From: Pseudomonas kermanshahensis | GTDB lineage: Bacteria; Pseudomonadota; Gammaproteobacteria; Pseudomonadales; Pseudomonadaceae | NCBI RefSeq assembly: GCF_014269205.2 | Contig: NZ_JABWRY020000001.1 | Location: 1,364,001-1,428,000 of the forward strand | Length of the DNA stretch: 64,000 nt | Direction: 5' to 3' | Shown: piece after piece, positions 20,935-32,700 of the stretch | Layout: every line of letters starts with the position of its first letter | Numbering within the stretch: the first letter of the stretch is position 1 | Translations under genes and position numbers: made by a program | Notes under the pieces: generated by a model | What the model was told of the DNA's origin: nothing | The model's input: only the letters and a program-made list of their open reading frames with translations | The model's database searches: none

Positions 20935-21744
20935 GTGTGCGTCTTGACCCCAGCGCCCGGCTTAAAGGCCTTGCCCATTCTGCTGATGCTGGCCGCGCTC
21001 TGGCTGGCGATACCGGGCTGGGCTGCCGACGCGATCGAAGTGAAGATCGGCGCCGCGCACTTCCCGCCCTACACCGTGCGCCCCGAGCAGGGGGCCGACA
21101 CCGGTCTGTTGCCGCAGTTGGTTGCAGCCCTGAACCGTGCGCAGCAGGGCTACCATTTTGTGCTGGTGCCCACCTCCATCCAGCGGCGCTTTGGCGATTT
21201 CCAGCAGGGCCGCACCGACATGGCGATCTTCGAGAACCCGCAATGGGGCTGGCAGGGCATTGCTCACCAGACCGTGGACATGGGCCTGGAGGATGCCGAG
21301 GTGTTCGTCGCCAGCCAGGCCAATGGCCGTGACCCTCGGTACTTCGATGAGCTACGTGGCAAGCGCCTGGCGCTGTTCAACGGCTATCACTACGCCTTCG
21401 CCCGCTTCAATGCCGACCCTGACTACTTGCGTAAAGCCTTCAACGCGACCCTGACCTATTCCCACGACAGCAACCTGCTGATGGTGCAGGCTGGCCGTGC
21501 CGACATTGCCCTGGTCACGCGTTCGTACCTAAGCGACTTCCTGCAGCGTAACCCAAACAGCCAGGCGCAACTGGTGGCATCGCAGCGTATCGACCAGGTC
21601 TATCACCACTACGCCTTGCTACGCCCGGGCGCGCCCATCGGCGAGCAGTCGTTCGCGGCCCTGATGCGTGCCCTGCGCGACAACGGGGAGCTGACGCGAA
21701 TCTTCCAGCCCTACCGGATCACGGTGCAGGCGCCGCGCGACTAA
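20935..21744 (+). CDS. Periplasmic substrate-binding protein (SBP_bac_3-like)
   Basis: Predicted secreted binding protein (269 aa). Residues about 10-31 form a signal peptide (LPILLMLAALWLAIPGWAAD), followed by FPPYTV and GLLPQLVAAL motifs of the amino-acid-binding (family 3) fold. No permease or ATPase gene is adjacent, so it may be an orphan sensor-like protein. The start is a GTG with a weak ribosome site. Another ATG-led frame at 20928 is out of frame and noncoding. Its TAA stop is part of the IS box of the next gene. Confidence 0.82.
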   Translation: MCVLTPAPGLKALPILLMLAALWLAIPGWAADAIEVKIGAAHFPPYTVRPEQGADTGLLPQLVAALNRAQQGYHFVLVPTSIQRRFGDFQQGRTDMAIFENPQWGWQGIAHQTVDMGLEDAEVFVASQANGRDPRYFDELRGKRLALFNGYHYAFARFNADPDYLRKAFNATLTYSHDSNLLMVQAGRADIALVTRSYLSDFLQRNPNSQAQLVASQRIDQVYHHYALLRPGAPIGEQSFAALMRALRDNGELTRIFQPYRITVQAPRD

Positions 21745-21765
21745 ATTCCGCTGCAGCGGTAACGT
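21742..21765 (+). promoter_or_regulatory. PvdS-type IS box upstream of the acetyltransferase
   Basis: TAAAT (21742-21746), exactly 16 bases, then CGT (21763-21765). The expected transcription start is near 21781, giving a leader of about 26 nt. The TAA is also the stop codon of the upstream binding-protein gene. Confidence 0.85.
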
Positions 21766-21806
21766 TTTCCACGGTGAGCCTTTTTTCATCTTCGTGAGCC
21801 AAGACC

Positions 21807-22820
21807 ATGCCGTTCGATGCCGCTTCGCAGCCACTGTCACCGCCACGCTGGCGCACCCTCAGCGCCGATGAGGGCGACAGCTGGCTGAGCCTGACCCTTG
21901 AGGGGCGCCCGCTGATCCAGTTACGGCTGGTGCCGGGTGCGTGCCTGGAAGTTCACCTGCAAAGCCTTTGCCCAGAGCGCCCTTACCAGGCCCTGTGGGC
22001 CGCCTGCTATTGGCTGCTATCGCGTGATGTCGCCTGCCAGCGCCTGGCCTGGCACCTGCCCGAGGGCGTGCCACAGGCGCTTGCCAGCGGCCTGTTGCTG
22101 CCCGGCGAGCAGCCGGGTGTGTACTTGTGCGAGCGTGCGCTGTTCTGGCAGTTGCCCCAGCCTTGGCTCGGCGACACGGCTGCGAGTGTTTACCCGCAGC
22201 AGATGCAGATCAGCAACGGCAAGCGCCATCCGCGCCGGGCGCCCAAGCCCCGCGGCGAAGTGTACCGGCGCTTCGATGCGCGCCTGGGCAGTTGGGTGTC
22301 GCTGCGCGCACTGCAAATCGATCAGGACCTGGAGCGCTTCAGCCGCTGGCAGAACAACCCCCGGGTCGACGCGTTCTGGCAGGAAAGCGGCTCTTTACAG
22401 CAGCACCGTGAATACCTGGAAAAGCTGGAAGCCGACCCGCATACCCTCACGCTCATCGGCTGCTTCGACGATGAGCCGTTCGCCTACTTCGAGGCGTATT
22501 GGGCAAAGGAAGACCGGATTGCGCCGTTCTACTCGGCTGATGATTACGACCGCGGCATTCATATGTTGGTAGGGGAGGAGGCGCACCGTGGGCCGCACAA
22601 GGTGGCCAGCTGGTTATCGGCGCTGGTGCACTACCTGTTCCTCGATGACCCGCGCACCCAACGGGTGGTGGCAGAGCCGCGGGCGGACAACGGCAAGATG
22701 ATCGGCTACATGCATGATCAGTGTTTCCATTGCGACAAAGAATTCGACTTCCCGCACAAGCGCGCGGCGCTGATGATTCTGGGGCGGGAGCGGTTTTTCG
22801 ATCGGTGCACGCTGGTCTGA
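21807..22820 (+). CDS. Siderophore-type N-acetyltransferase (IucB/PvdYII-like)
   Basis: Acyltransferase of 337 aa. The C-terminal half is a GNAT domain of the AlcB/IucB/RhbD siderophore class. It contains WQNNPRVDAFWQE, PFAYFEAYWAKED, a GEEAHRGPHKVASWL acyl-CoA site and RVVAEPRADNGKMI. In this class the enzyme acetylates an N-hydroxylated diamine. The IS box upstream and position next to pvdS suggest acetylation of N5-hydroxyornithine for pyoverdine, the job of PvdYII in some strains. The usual alternative is formylation by PvdF, which is not in this window. The substrate is inferred. Confidence 0.88.
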   Translation: MPFDAASQPLSPPRWRTLSADEGDSWLSLTLEGRPLIQLRLVPGACLEVHLQSLCPERPYQALWAACYWLLSRDVACQRLAWHLPEGVPQALASGLLLPGEQPGVYLCERALFWQLPQPWLGDTAASVYPQQMQISNGKRHPRRAPKPRGEVYRRFDARLGSWVSLRALQIDQDLERFSRWQNNPRVDAFWQESGSLQQHREYLEKLEADPHTLTLIGCFDDEPFAYFEAYWAKEDRIAPFYSADDYDRGIHMLVGEEAHRGPHKVASWLSALVHYLFLDDPRTQRVVAEPRADNGKMIGYMHDQCFHCDKEFDFPHKRAALMILGRERFFDRCTLV

Positions 22821-22824
22821 GATT

Positions 22825-22848
22825 GCTGGGGTGCGAAGCGCCCCCAGC
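22825..22848. terminator. Hairpin between convergent acetyltransferase and pvdS
   Basis: GCTGGGG at 22825-22831 pairs with CCCCAGC at 22842-22848, with an inner GC-GAA-GC stem. It fills the 40-bp gap between two convergent genes, so it likely ends both transcripts. The T tracts are short. Confidence 0.6.
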
Positions 22849-22860
22849 CATTTCAGCTAT

Positions 22861-23391
22861 TCAAACCTGACGGTTGGCCGTCTTGCGGCAATGCACCAAG
22901 GCATCGCGAATCATGAAGTTGACCAAGGTCGGCGACACGCCCAGTTCCTTGGCGATGTCCTTTTGCGGCACGCCGTGCAAACGGTACATCTCGAACGCAT
23001 AACGGGTGCGCTGTGGCAACTCGCTCAATGCCTCGGCGATGTCATCGAGGGCGGCGAGGTTGATGTGCGTGGCTTCGGGCGAAGCGTTCTGGATGACCAC
23101 GTTCAGGCCTTCCTCTTCGCTGCCGGAATACTTCAGCTCCATCGCCTGCTTGCGGTAGTGATCGATGGCCAGGTTGCGCACGATCTGGAACAGGTAGCTG
23201 AGCTGCGCCTTGAAGGACGAGGTGATCTGCGGGGCGGCGCTGAGCCGGAAGAATGCATCTTGCACCACGTCTTCCGCGCGTGAGCGGCAGCCGGTGATGC
23301 GCGCAGCGATCTTGACCAGAATGCTGCGATTGTCGACGAAGGCCTGGAGTAATGGTGAATCGCACTTACTTGTGGATAGTTGTTCCGCCAT
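22861..23391 (-). CDS. pvdS: Iron-starvation extracytoplasmic-function sigma factor PvdS (PfrI)
   Basis: ECF sigma factor (176 aa) directing transcription of pyoverdine genes from IS-box promoters. Region 2 (SRAEDVVQDAFFRL, about residues 36-50) and region 4 (VPQKDIAKELGVSPTLVNFM) are nearly identical to P. aeruginosa PvdS as I remember it. The start at 23391 (MAEQLSTSKCD) matches that protein. A 65-codon upstream ORF extension runs through the promoter and is rejected. A Fur box and a TTGACA -35 lie upstream. Eight candidate target sites are present in this window. Confidence 0.97.
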   Translation of the reverse strand: MAEQLSTSKCDSPLLQAFVDNRSILVKIAARITGCRSRAEDVVQDAFFRLSAAPQITSSFKAQLSYLFQIVRNLAIDHYRKQAMELKYSGSEEEGLNVVIQNASPEATHINLAALDDIAEALSELPQRTRYAFEMYRLHGVPQKDIAKELGVSPTLVNFMIRDALVHCRKTANRQV

Positions 23392-23466
23392 GGAAATCAC
23401 CTTGTCACAGAGGGGAGAGGAGGCACCCAAAGTTGGGAAGCTTCCCGAGACGTGCGACAAGCTATT

Positions 23467-23485
23467 CAGAATGATAATGATTGTC
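23467..23485 (-). promoter_or_regulatory. Fur box in the pvdS promoter
   Basis: On the minus strand GACAATCATTATCATTCTG matches 15 of 19 bases of a Fur consensus. It overlaps a perfect -35 hexamer TTGACA (plus-strand positions 23482-23487). Iron-loaded Fur would therefore block pvdS. Confidence 0.83.
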
Positions 23486-23593
23486 AAATACGAAACGTAA
23501 TTAGTATCTGTACGTTTCGGTTCTAAGCAAGGATTGAGACGTGTGGCACATTGCGGGTCTCCCACGCGCCACACCTCTGAAGGCAAACCCCGC

Positions 23594-23617
23594 TAATTTC
23601 TTCCCCCGCCCATCCGT
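23594..23617 (+). promoter_or_regulatory. PvdS-type IS box upstream of pvdL (TAATT variant)
   Basis: TAATT (23594-23598), 16 bases, CGT (23615-23617). It lies about 90 bp before the pvdL start. The single difference from TAAAT is shared with the box before the hydrolase at 45363. Confidence 0.78.
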
Positions 23618-23707
23618 TCCCCTGTGTACATCCGGCCGCCGAGTGCTGCCCGCCGACGTGCGCGGTGCAGCCGGCCCGACTTCACCAGACACTGGCAGGA
23701 ACACCCC

Positions 23708-26700
23708 ATGACGGACGCCTTCGAACTCCCGCTCTCGCTGGTCCAGGCCCTGGCGCAACGCGCCGCGCAGACCCCGGACAAGATAGCCCTGCGCTTTCTC
23801 GCCCACGCTCCTGGCGAGCAGGCCGTGCTCAGCTACCGGGACCTGGACCGCCGCGCGCGTACTATCGCCGCCGCCCTGCAGGCCCGGGCCGGGTTCGGTG
23901 ACCGTGCGGTGCTGCTGTTCCCCAGTGGCCCGGACTATGTCGCGGCGTTCTTTGGTTGCCTCTACGCCGGCGTCATCGCCGTGCCAGCGTACCCACCAGA
24001 ATCCACCCGTCACCATCACCAGGAGCGCCTGCTGTCGATCATCGACGACGCCGAACCGCGCCTGCTGCTGACCGTCGCGGCCCTGCACGACAGCTTGCAG
24101 GGCCTGGACGCGCTGGCGGCGGACAACGCCCCTGAACTGCTGGCCGTAGATGGCCTAGACCCGGCCCTGGCCGATGCCTGGCAGGCACCAACCCTGGCCA
24201 GCGATGACATCGCCTTCCTGCAGTACACCTCGGGCTCCACAGCGCTGCCCAAGGGCGTGCAGGTCAGTCACGGCAACCTGGTGGCCAACGAGCAGTTGAT
24301 CCGTCACGGTTTCGGCATCGATGTGAACCCCGACGATGTCATCGTCAGCTGGTTGCCGCTGTACCACGACATGGGGCTGATCGGCGGCTTGCTGCAGCCG
24401 ATCTTCAGCGGCGTGCCGTGCGTGCTGATGTCGCCGGGCTACTTCCTTGCCCGGCCGCTGCGCTGGTTGCAGGCGATCAGCGAATACGGCGGCACCATCA
24501 GCGGTGGCCCCGACTTCGCCTACCGTTTGTGCAGCGAACGGGTCAGCGAAGCGTCCTTGGCCGGGCTCGACCTGAGCCGTTGGCGCGTGGCCTATTCCGG
24601 CTCCGAACCGATTCGCCAGGACAGCCTGGCAACCTTCGCCGACAAGTTCCAGGCCTGTGGCTTTGACCCGCAGAGCTTCTTTGCCAGCTATGGCCTGGCC
24701 GAAGCGACCCTGTTCGTCAGCGGTAGCCGCCGTGGCCAGGGCATCGGTGCCCTGGCGCTGGACGCCGAAGCCTTTGCCGCCAACCGCGCCGAAAACGGCA
24801 GCGGCAGCGTGCTGATGAGCTGTGGCTACCCGCAACCCGGGCATGCGGTGCGCATCGTCGAGCCGCAGCGCCTCGAAGCGCTGGGCGACAACCAGGTGGG
24901 TGAAATCTGGGCCGGTGGCCCGAGCATCGCCCTGGGCTACTGGCGCAACCCCGAGGCCAGCGCGCGCACGTTCGTCGAACGCGATGGCCAGACCTGGCTG
25001 CGCACCGGCGACCTGGGCTTTATGCGCGAGGGTGAAGTCTTTGTCACCGGGCGCTTGAAAGACATGCTCATCGTCCGCGGCCAAAACCTTTACCCGCAAG
25101 ATCTGGAAAAAACCCTGGAGCGCGAAGTCGACGTGCTGCGCAAAGGCCGCGTGGCGGTATTTGCCGTGGACCACCAGGGCGAGGAGGGCATCGGCGTGGC
25201 GGTGGAGATCAGCCGCAACGTGCAAAAAGCCCTCGAGCCCCAGGCATTGATCAAAACCCTGCGCCAGGTGATTGCCGACGCCTGCCGCCAGGCGCCGGCC
25301 GTGGTCCTGTTGCTCAACCCGGGCGCGCTGCCCAAGACTTCCAGCGGCAAGCTGCAACGCTCGGCCTGCCGCCAGCGCATGGACGATGGCAGCCTCGACT
25401 GTTACGCGCGCTTCCCGCAGGCCGGTGAGCAACCCGCAAGCGGCGCGGTGGCAGATGATCTGCAGGCCCGAATCGCCGCCGTGTGGCGCGATGTGCTCAA
25501 GGTCGAAGCCGTGGCGGCGGACGACCACTTCCTGCTGCTGGGCGGCAACTCCATTGCAGCCACCCAGGCCACCGCGCGCCTGGCGGATGAGCTGGGCATC
25601 AACCTGAGCCTACGTACCTTGTTCGAAGCACCGCTGTTGGGCGAGTACAGCGCTGCGGTGGCCGCGGTCCTCGCTGAGGGTGGCGCCCAAGCCCAGGCCA
25701 TCACCACCCTGGCGCGCGACCAGTCGCTGCCGCAATCGCTGGCACAGAACCGCCTGTGGCTGCTGTGGCAACTGGAGCCACAATCGGCGGCCTACAACAT
25801 TCCGGCCGGCCTGCGCCTGCGCGGTGAGCTGGACGTCGCCGCACTGGAGGCTGCGTTCCAGGCCCTGGTGGCGCGCCATGAATCGCTGCGCACGGTGTTC
25901 AGCGAAGTGGATGGCCAAGCCTTGCAGCGAATTCAGGCTCAGCAGCCGTTCGGCCTGCGTCGTCTGGACCTCGAAGGCCAGGCCCCCGAGCAAGTTGCCG
26001 CGCGCCGCGAGGCAGAGGCCCAGCAGCCGTTCGACTTGTGCCAAGGCCCACTGCTGCGCGTGACCCTGGCGCGCCTGGACGATGAAGACCACCAGCTGTG
26101 GGTGACGTTGCACCACATCGTCGCCGATGGCTGGTCGCTGAACATTTTGCTCGACGAGTTCGCCAAACTGTACGCCGCGCACTGCCAGGGCCAAACGGCC
26201 ACGCTGGCGCCGCTGCCCCTGGGTTACGCCGACTACGGCACCTGGCAACGGCAATGGCTGGCCGACGGCGAGGCCGAACGCCAGTTGCAGTACTGGAAAG
26301 CCAAGCTGGGTGATGAACTGCCGGTGCTCGACCTGTGCACCGACCAACCGCGTGCCAGCCAGCGTGACAAACGCGCGGCGCGCTACACCCTGAAGGTGCC
26401 GGCGAAGCTGACCGAAGCGCTCAACGCCCTGGCCCGCGAGCAGCAGGCGAGCCTGTTCATGGTGCTGCTGGCCGGCTGGCAAGCGCTGCTGCACCGCTAC
26501 AGCGGCCAGGCAGACCTGCGCATCGGCGTGCCCAATGCCAACCGCCCGCGCCTGGAAACCCAGGGCCTGGTCGGCTTCTTCATCAACAGCCAGGTGCTGC
26601 GTGCTCAGTTGCATGGCCGCATGCCCTTCGAGCATCTGTTGGCCCAGGCCCGCGAAGCCACCCTTGAAGCCCAGGCCCACCAGGACCTGCCGTTCGAACA

Positions 26701-29700
26701 GTTGCTCGAAGCCCTGCCCGAGGCGCGCGAGCAGGGCCTGTTCCAGGTCATGTTCAACCACCAGCAACGTGACCTTTCGGCGCTGCGCCGCTTGCCAGGT
26801 TTGCTTGCCGAAGAGTTGCCGTGGCACAGCCGAGAAGCCAAGTTCGACCTGCAGCTGCACAGTGAAGAGGACCATCAAGGCCGCCTGACCTTGGCCTTCG
26901 ACTATGCCGCCGAACTGTTCGAGGCCAGCACGGTAAAACGCCTGGCCGCCCACCTGTTGGCGTTGCTGGAGCAGGTTTGCGCCCGGCCGCAGCTGGCGCT
27001 GGGCGAGGTGCAGTTGCTCGATGAACAGCACCGCGCACAGCTGCTCGGCTGGGGCCAGGCACCGGCGGCGGCGCCCCAGCGCCTGCTGGTCGACCAGCTC
27101 AACGAGCAGGCCCGGCTGACCCCGCAGCGAACCGCGCTGGCCTGGCAGGGCGGCAGCCTGGACTATGCCGAGTTGCACCAGCAGGCCAACCGCCTGGCCC
27201 ATTACCTGCGTGACAAAGGCGTTGGCCCCGATACCTGCGTGGCCATCGCCGTCGAGCGTTCGCCGCAGCTGCTGGTTGGCCTGCTGGCCATCCTCAAGGC
27301 CGGCGGCGCCTACGTGCCGCTGGACGTGGACTACCCGGCCGAGCGCCTGGCCTACATGCTCGGCGACTGCAATGCCAGCCTGCTGCTGAGCCACAGCGGC
27401 CTGCTGGGCAAGCTGCCGCAGGTCGAAGGCGTCAGCGCCATCGCCCTCGACCAGTTGCACCTGGACAGCTGGCCTAGCCATGCTCCCGGCCTGCACCTGC
27501 ACGGCGACAACCTGGCCTATGTGATCTACACCTCGGGCTCCACTGGCCAGCCCAAGGGCGTGGGCAACACCCATGCGGCCCTGGCCGAACGCCTGCAGTG
27601 GATGCAGGCCACCTATGCGCTGAACGACAGCGACGTGCTGATGCAAAAAGCGCCCATCAGTTTCGACGTCTCGGTGTGGGAGTGCTTCTGGCCGCTGGTC
27701 ACCGGCTGCAAGTTGGTACTGGCAGGCCCTGGCGAGCATCGTGACCCGCAGCGCATCGCTGCGCTGGTGCAAGCGCATGGCGTGACCACGCTGCACTTCG
27801 TACCGCCGCTGTTGCAGGTGTTCGTGCAAGAGCCACAGGCCGCCGCCTGCACCAGCCTGCGCCGGTTGTTTTCCGGCGGCGAAGCGTTGTCGGCCAACCT
27901 GCGTGACCGTGTGCTGCAACTGCTGCCCCAGGTGCAACTGCACAACCGTTATGGCCCGACCGAAACCGCGATCAACGTCACCCACTGGCACTGCCAGGCC
28001 GAAGACGGCGAGCGCTCGCCGATCGGCCGCCCGTTGGGCAACGTGCTGTGCCGCGTGCTCGACGATGAACTGGAACTGACCGCCCCCGGTGTGCCGGGTG
28101 AGCTGTACCTGGGCGGCGCGGGGCTTGCCCGAGGTTACCTGGGGCGTCCGGGCCTGACGGCCGAGCGTTTCGTGCCCCAGGCCGACGGCGACGGCCAGCG
28201 CCTGTACCGCAGTGGCGACCGTGCCCGCTGGCAAGTCCAGCTGGAAGCGCTGGAATACCTGGGGCGCCTCGACCAGCAGGTGAAGGTGCGCGGCTTCCGC
28301 GTCGAACCCGAAGAAGTCCAGGCCTGCCTGTTGGCGCAAGCGGGTGTCGACCAGGCACTGGTGCTGATCCACAAGGACGCTGTGGGCGCGCAATTGGTCG
28401 GCTACTACAGCGGTGCGGCCGAGCCGGCTGCACTGCTGGCCGCCTTGGCCGAGCAACTGCCGGCGTACATGGTGCCGGCGCAGCTGATCCCGCTGGCACA
28501 CTTGCCATTGGGCCCAAGCGGCAAAGTCGATCGCAAGGCGTTGCCCGCCCCGGTGTGGCAACAACGCGAGCATGTCGAGCCGCAAAGTGCCGTGCAGCAG
28601 CAGGTCGCGGCGATCTGGCGTGAAGTGCTCAACCTGCCGCGTGTGGGCCTGCAGGACGACTTCTTTGCCCTGGGTGGCCACTCGCTACTTGCCACCCAGA
28701 TCGTCTCGCGGGCCCGTCAGGCGTGCGATGTCGAGCTGCCGCTGAAAGTGCTGTTCGACGCCAGCGAGCTGGGCGCGTTCTGTGCCGAGATCACGCGCCT
28801 GCGGGAGGCCGGCGCGCATAACCTGCAAGGCGAAATCCCCCGCGTCGACCGCCGCCAGGCCGTGCCGTTGTCGTACTCGCAACAGCGCATGTGGTTCCTC
28901 TGGCAGATGGAGCCTGACAGCCCCGCCTACAACGTCGGCGGCATGGCCCGCTTGCGTGGCACGCTGCACGTGGACGCATTCGAGCGGGCGCTGCAGGCGC
29001 TGATCGTGCGTCACGAAACCCTGCGCACCACGTTCCCCAGCATCGACGGCGTGGCGTACCAGTGCGTGGCCGAAGACAGCGGCGTGCACCTCGACTGGCA
29101 AGACTTCAGCACCTTGCCCGCCGAGGCCCGCCAGCAACGCCTGCAACAGCTCGCCGACGACCAGGCGCACCAGCCGTTCGACCTCGAGCGTGGCCCGCTG
29201 CTGCGCGCCTGCCTGGTCAAGGCCGAGGAACGTGAGCATTACTTCGTCCTGACCTTGCACCACATCGTCACGGAAGGCTGGGCCATGGACATCTTCGCCC
29301 GCGAGCTGGGCGAGCTGTACGAAGCCTTTGTCGATGATCGCGAGTCGCCACTGACGCCGCTGCCGGTGCAATACCTGGACTACAGCGTGTGGCAGCGGCA
29401 CTGGCTGGAAAGCGGCGAAGGCGCGCGGCAGCTGGCCTACTGGAAAGCCCGCCTGGGCGATGAGCACCCGGTCTTGGCATTGCCGTCCGATCGCCCGCGC
29501 CCAGCGGTGCAGAGCCACCGTGGCGAGTTGCACCGGTTCGAGCTCGACCCGGCGTTGGTGGCGCGCGTGCATGCGTTCAACAGCCAGCGCGGGCTGACCC
29601 TGTTCATGACCATGACGGCAACCCTGGCGGCCTTGCTGCACCGCTACAGCGGCCAGCGTGACCTGCGCATCGGCGCACCGGTGGCCAACCGCATCCGCCC

Positions 29701-32700
29701 GGAAAGCGAGGGGCTGATCGGCGCCTTCCTCAACACCCAGGTACTGCGCTGCGAACTGGACGGCCAGATGACCGCCGCCGAGCTGCTGGAGCAGATGCGC
29801 CAGGCCGCCATCGAAGGCCAGTCGCACCAGGACCTGCCATTCGACCAGTTGGTCGAAGCCCTGCAGCCACCGCGCAGCAGCGCCTATAACCCGCTGTTCC
29901 AAGTGATGTGCAACGTCCAGCGCTGGGCGTTCCAGCAAAGCCGTGAGCTGGTGGGCATGCAGGTCGACTACCTGGTCAACGACGCCAGCGCCACCAAGTT
30001 CGACCTGTACCTCGAAGTCACTGACCTCGATGGCCGCCTGGGCTGCTGCCTGACCTACAGCCGCGACCTGTTCGACGCGCCGCGCATTGCGCGCATGGCC
30101 GAGCACTGGCAGCAGTTGCTGATCGGCCTGCTGGACGACCCACAACAGCGCCTGTGCGAGCTGCCGATGCTGAGCCCGGGCGAGCAGCAAGTGCTGGTTG
30201 GGCAATTACAAGGCGAGCAGGATTTTGCCCTCGACCAGACCGTGCACGGCCTGTTTGCCGCCCAAGCTTCGCGCACACCCCAGGCCCCTGCGCTGACCTT
30301 CGCGGGCCAGCACCTGAGCTACGCCGAACTGGACCAGCAGGCCAACCGCCTGGCCCGCGCCCTGCGCGAGCGCGGTGTCGGCCCGCAGGTACGCGTCGGC
30401 CTGGCCCTGGAGCGTTCGCTGGAAATGGTCGTCGGCCTGCTGGCCATCCTCAAGGCGGGCGGTGCCTATGTGCCGCTCGACCCCGAGTACCCCCTCGACC
30501 GCTTGCGCTACATGATCGAAGACAGCCGCATCGGCCTGCTGCTCAGCCAGCGCGCGCTGCTGGAAACCCTTGGCGAACTGCCAGACGGCGTGGCCCGCTG
30601 GAGCCTGGAAGACGATACTGCAGGTTTGTCCGCCTTCAGCGATGCCCCGCTGGATAACCTGAACCTGCCGCAGCACCAGGCTTACCTGATCTACACCTCC
30701 GGCTCCACCGGCAAGCCCAAGGGCGTGGTGGTCAGCCATGGTGAAATCGCCATGCATTGCCAGGCCGTGATCGAGGCCTTCGGCATGCGCAGCGACGACT
30801 GCGAACTGCACTTCTACTCGATCAACTTCGATGCGGCCAGCGAACGCCTGCTGACCCCGCTGCTGTGTGGTGCCCGCGTGGTGATCCGTGCCCAAGGCCA
30901 GTGGGGCGCTGAAGAGATCTGCCAACTGGTGCGCGAGCAACAGGTGAGCATTCTTGGCTTCACCCCAAGCTATGGCAGCCAGTTGGCCCAGTACCTGGCC
31001 GGGCAGGGCGAGCAGTTGCCGGTGCGCCTGGTGATCACCGGCGGCGAGGCGCTGACCGGCGAGCACCTGCAGCGCATTCGCCAGGCGTTCACGCCGCAAC
31101 AGTTCTTCAACGCCTACGGCCCGACCGAAACCGTGGTCATGCCGCTGGCCTGCCTGGCGCCACCCACGCTGCCGGCCGACCTGGGCAGTGTGCCGATCGG
31201 CCATGTGATTGGCGCCCGCACTGCGTACATCCTCGATGAGGACCTGGCCTTGCTGCCACAAGGCGGCATCGGCGAGCTGTACATCGGCGGTGCCGGCCTG
31301 GCCCAGGGGTATCACGACCGCCCGGGGCTGAGTGCCGAGCGCTTCGTTGCCGACCCCTTCAGCACACAGGGCGGGCGCCTGTACCGCACCGGCGACCTGG
31401 TGCGCCTGGGCGCCGATGGTTTGGTCGAGTACGTTGGCCGTGCTGACCAGCAGGTGAAAATTCGCGGCTTCCGTATCGAATTGGGCGAAATCGAAAGCCG
31501 CCTGCAGGCGCATGCCGATGTCGACGAGGCGGTGGTCCTGGCCCTCGACCTGCCGGGCGGCAAACAACTGGTGGGTTACCTGGTGTGCAAGCAGGCCGGT
31601 GCCAACAGCGAGGCCCAGGCCGCGCTGCGCGACGCGGTCAAGGCCGATGCCCGCCAGCAACTGCCTGACTACATGGTGCCCGCGCACCTGGTGCTGCTCG
31701 ACAGCCTGCCGCTGATGGGCAACGGCAAGCTCGACCGCAAGGCGCTGCCGCTGCCGGACCTGGAGCAGGCGCACCAGCATTACCAGGCCCCAGGCAACGA
31801 AGTGGAAGCGCAGCTGGCGCAGATCTGGCGCGACGTGCTCAACGTGGCCCGCGTTGGCGTGCAGGACAACTTCTTCGAACTCGGTGGTGACTCGATCCTC
31901 TCGATTCAGGTGGTCAGCCGGGCCCGTCAGTTGGGCCTGCAGTTCACCCCGCGTGACCTGTTCCAGCACCAGACTATCCAGACCCTGGCCACGGTGGTCA
32001 GCCTGAGCGCCGCGCCAAGCGGTATCGAGCAGGGCCTGCGCGAGGGGCAAACCGGGCTGACGCCAATCCAGCACTGGTTCTTCGACAGCGAAGTGGCCCA
32101 GCCACAGCACTGGAACCAGGCCGTACTGTTGGCAGCGCGCCAGCCTCTGGACAGCGCGGCACTGGAGCAGGCCCTGGCTGCACTGGTGCAGCACCACGAC
32201 AGCCTGCGCCTGCGTTTCTGCCAGGCCAATGGCCGCTGGCAGGCCGAGTATGCCCAGCCTGCGCCTCAGCAACTGCTGTGGGCGGCCACGGTTGCCGACT
32301 TCGATGATTGCCAGGCGCTGTACACCGACCTGCAGCGCAGCCTCGACTTGGAGCAAGGCCCGCTGCTGCGCGCCTTGCTGGTAACAGACGGGCAGGGCAG
32401 CCAACGCCTGCTGCTGGCGATTCACCACCTGGTGGTTGATGGCGTGTCCTGGCGCGTGCTGCTCGAAGACTTGCAGGCGCTGTACCGTGGCCAGCCGTTG
32501 GCGGCCAAGACCCACACCCTGGGCGACTGGGCCGCACGCCTGGCCAGCTACGCCGGCAGCGACTCGCTGCGCGACGAGCTGGACTGGTGGCACGCCCAGC
32601 TCGGCACTGTACGCCACGAACTGCCGTGTGATCACCCGCAGGGTGGCAACCTGCACCGCCACGCCCGCACCCTGGCCATCGGCCTTGATGCCGAGCAGAC

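Noticed and set aside
23481..23515. Alternative IS box for pvdL near CAAAT at 23485
   Set aside because: The following CGT triplets are at 6 and 23 bases, not 16. The TAATT-N16-CGT at 23594 fits.
22861..23586. Longer PvdS starting 65 codons upstream
   Set aside because: The extension runs through the Fur box and -35 element and is absent from known PvdS.
25610..28681. Open frame of more than 1000 codons antisense to pvdL
   Set aside because: It is a shadow of the high-GC codon pattern of pvdL. It shows no domain and is rich in Gln/His/Ala/Gly as such shadows are. The opposite strand has complete NRPS motifs.
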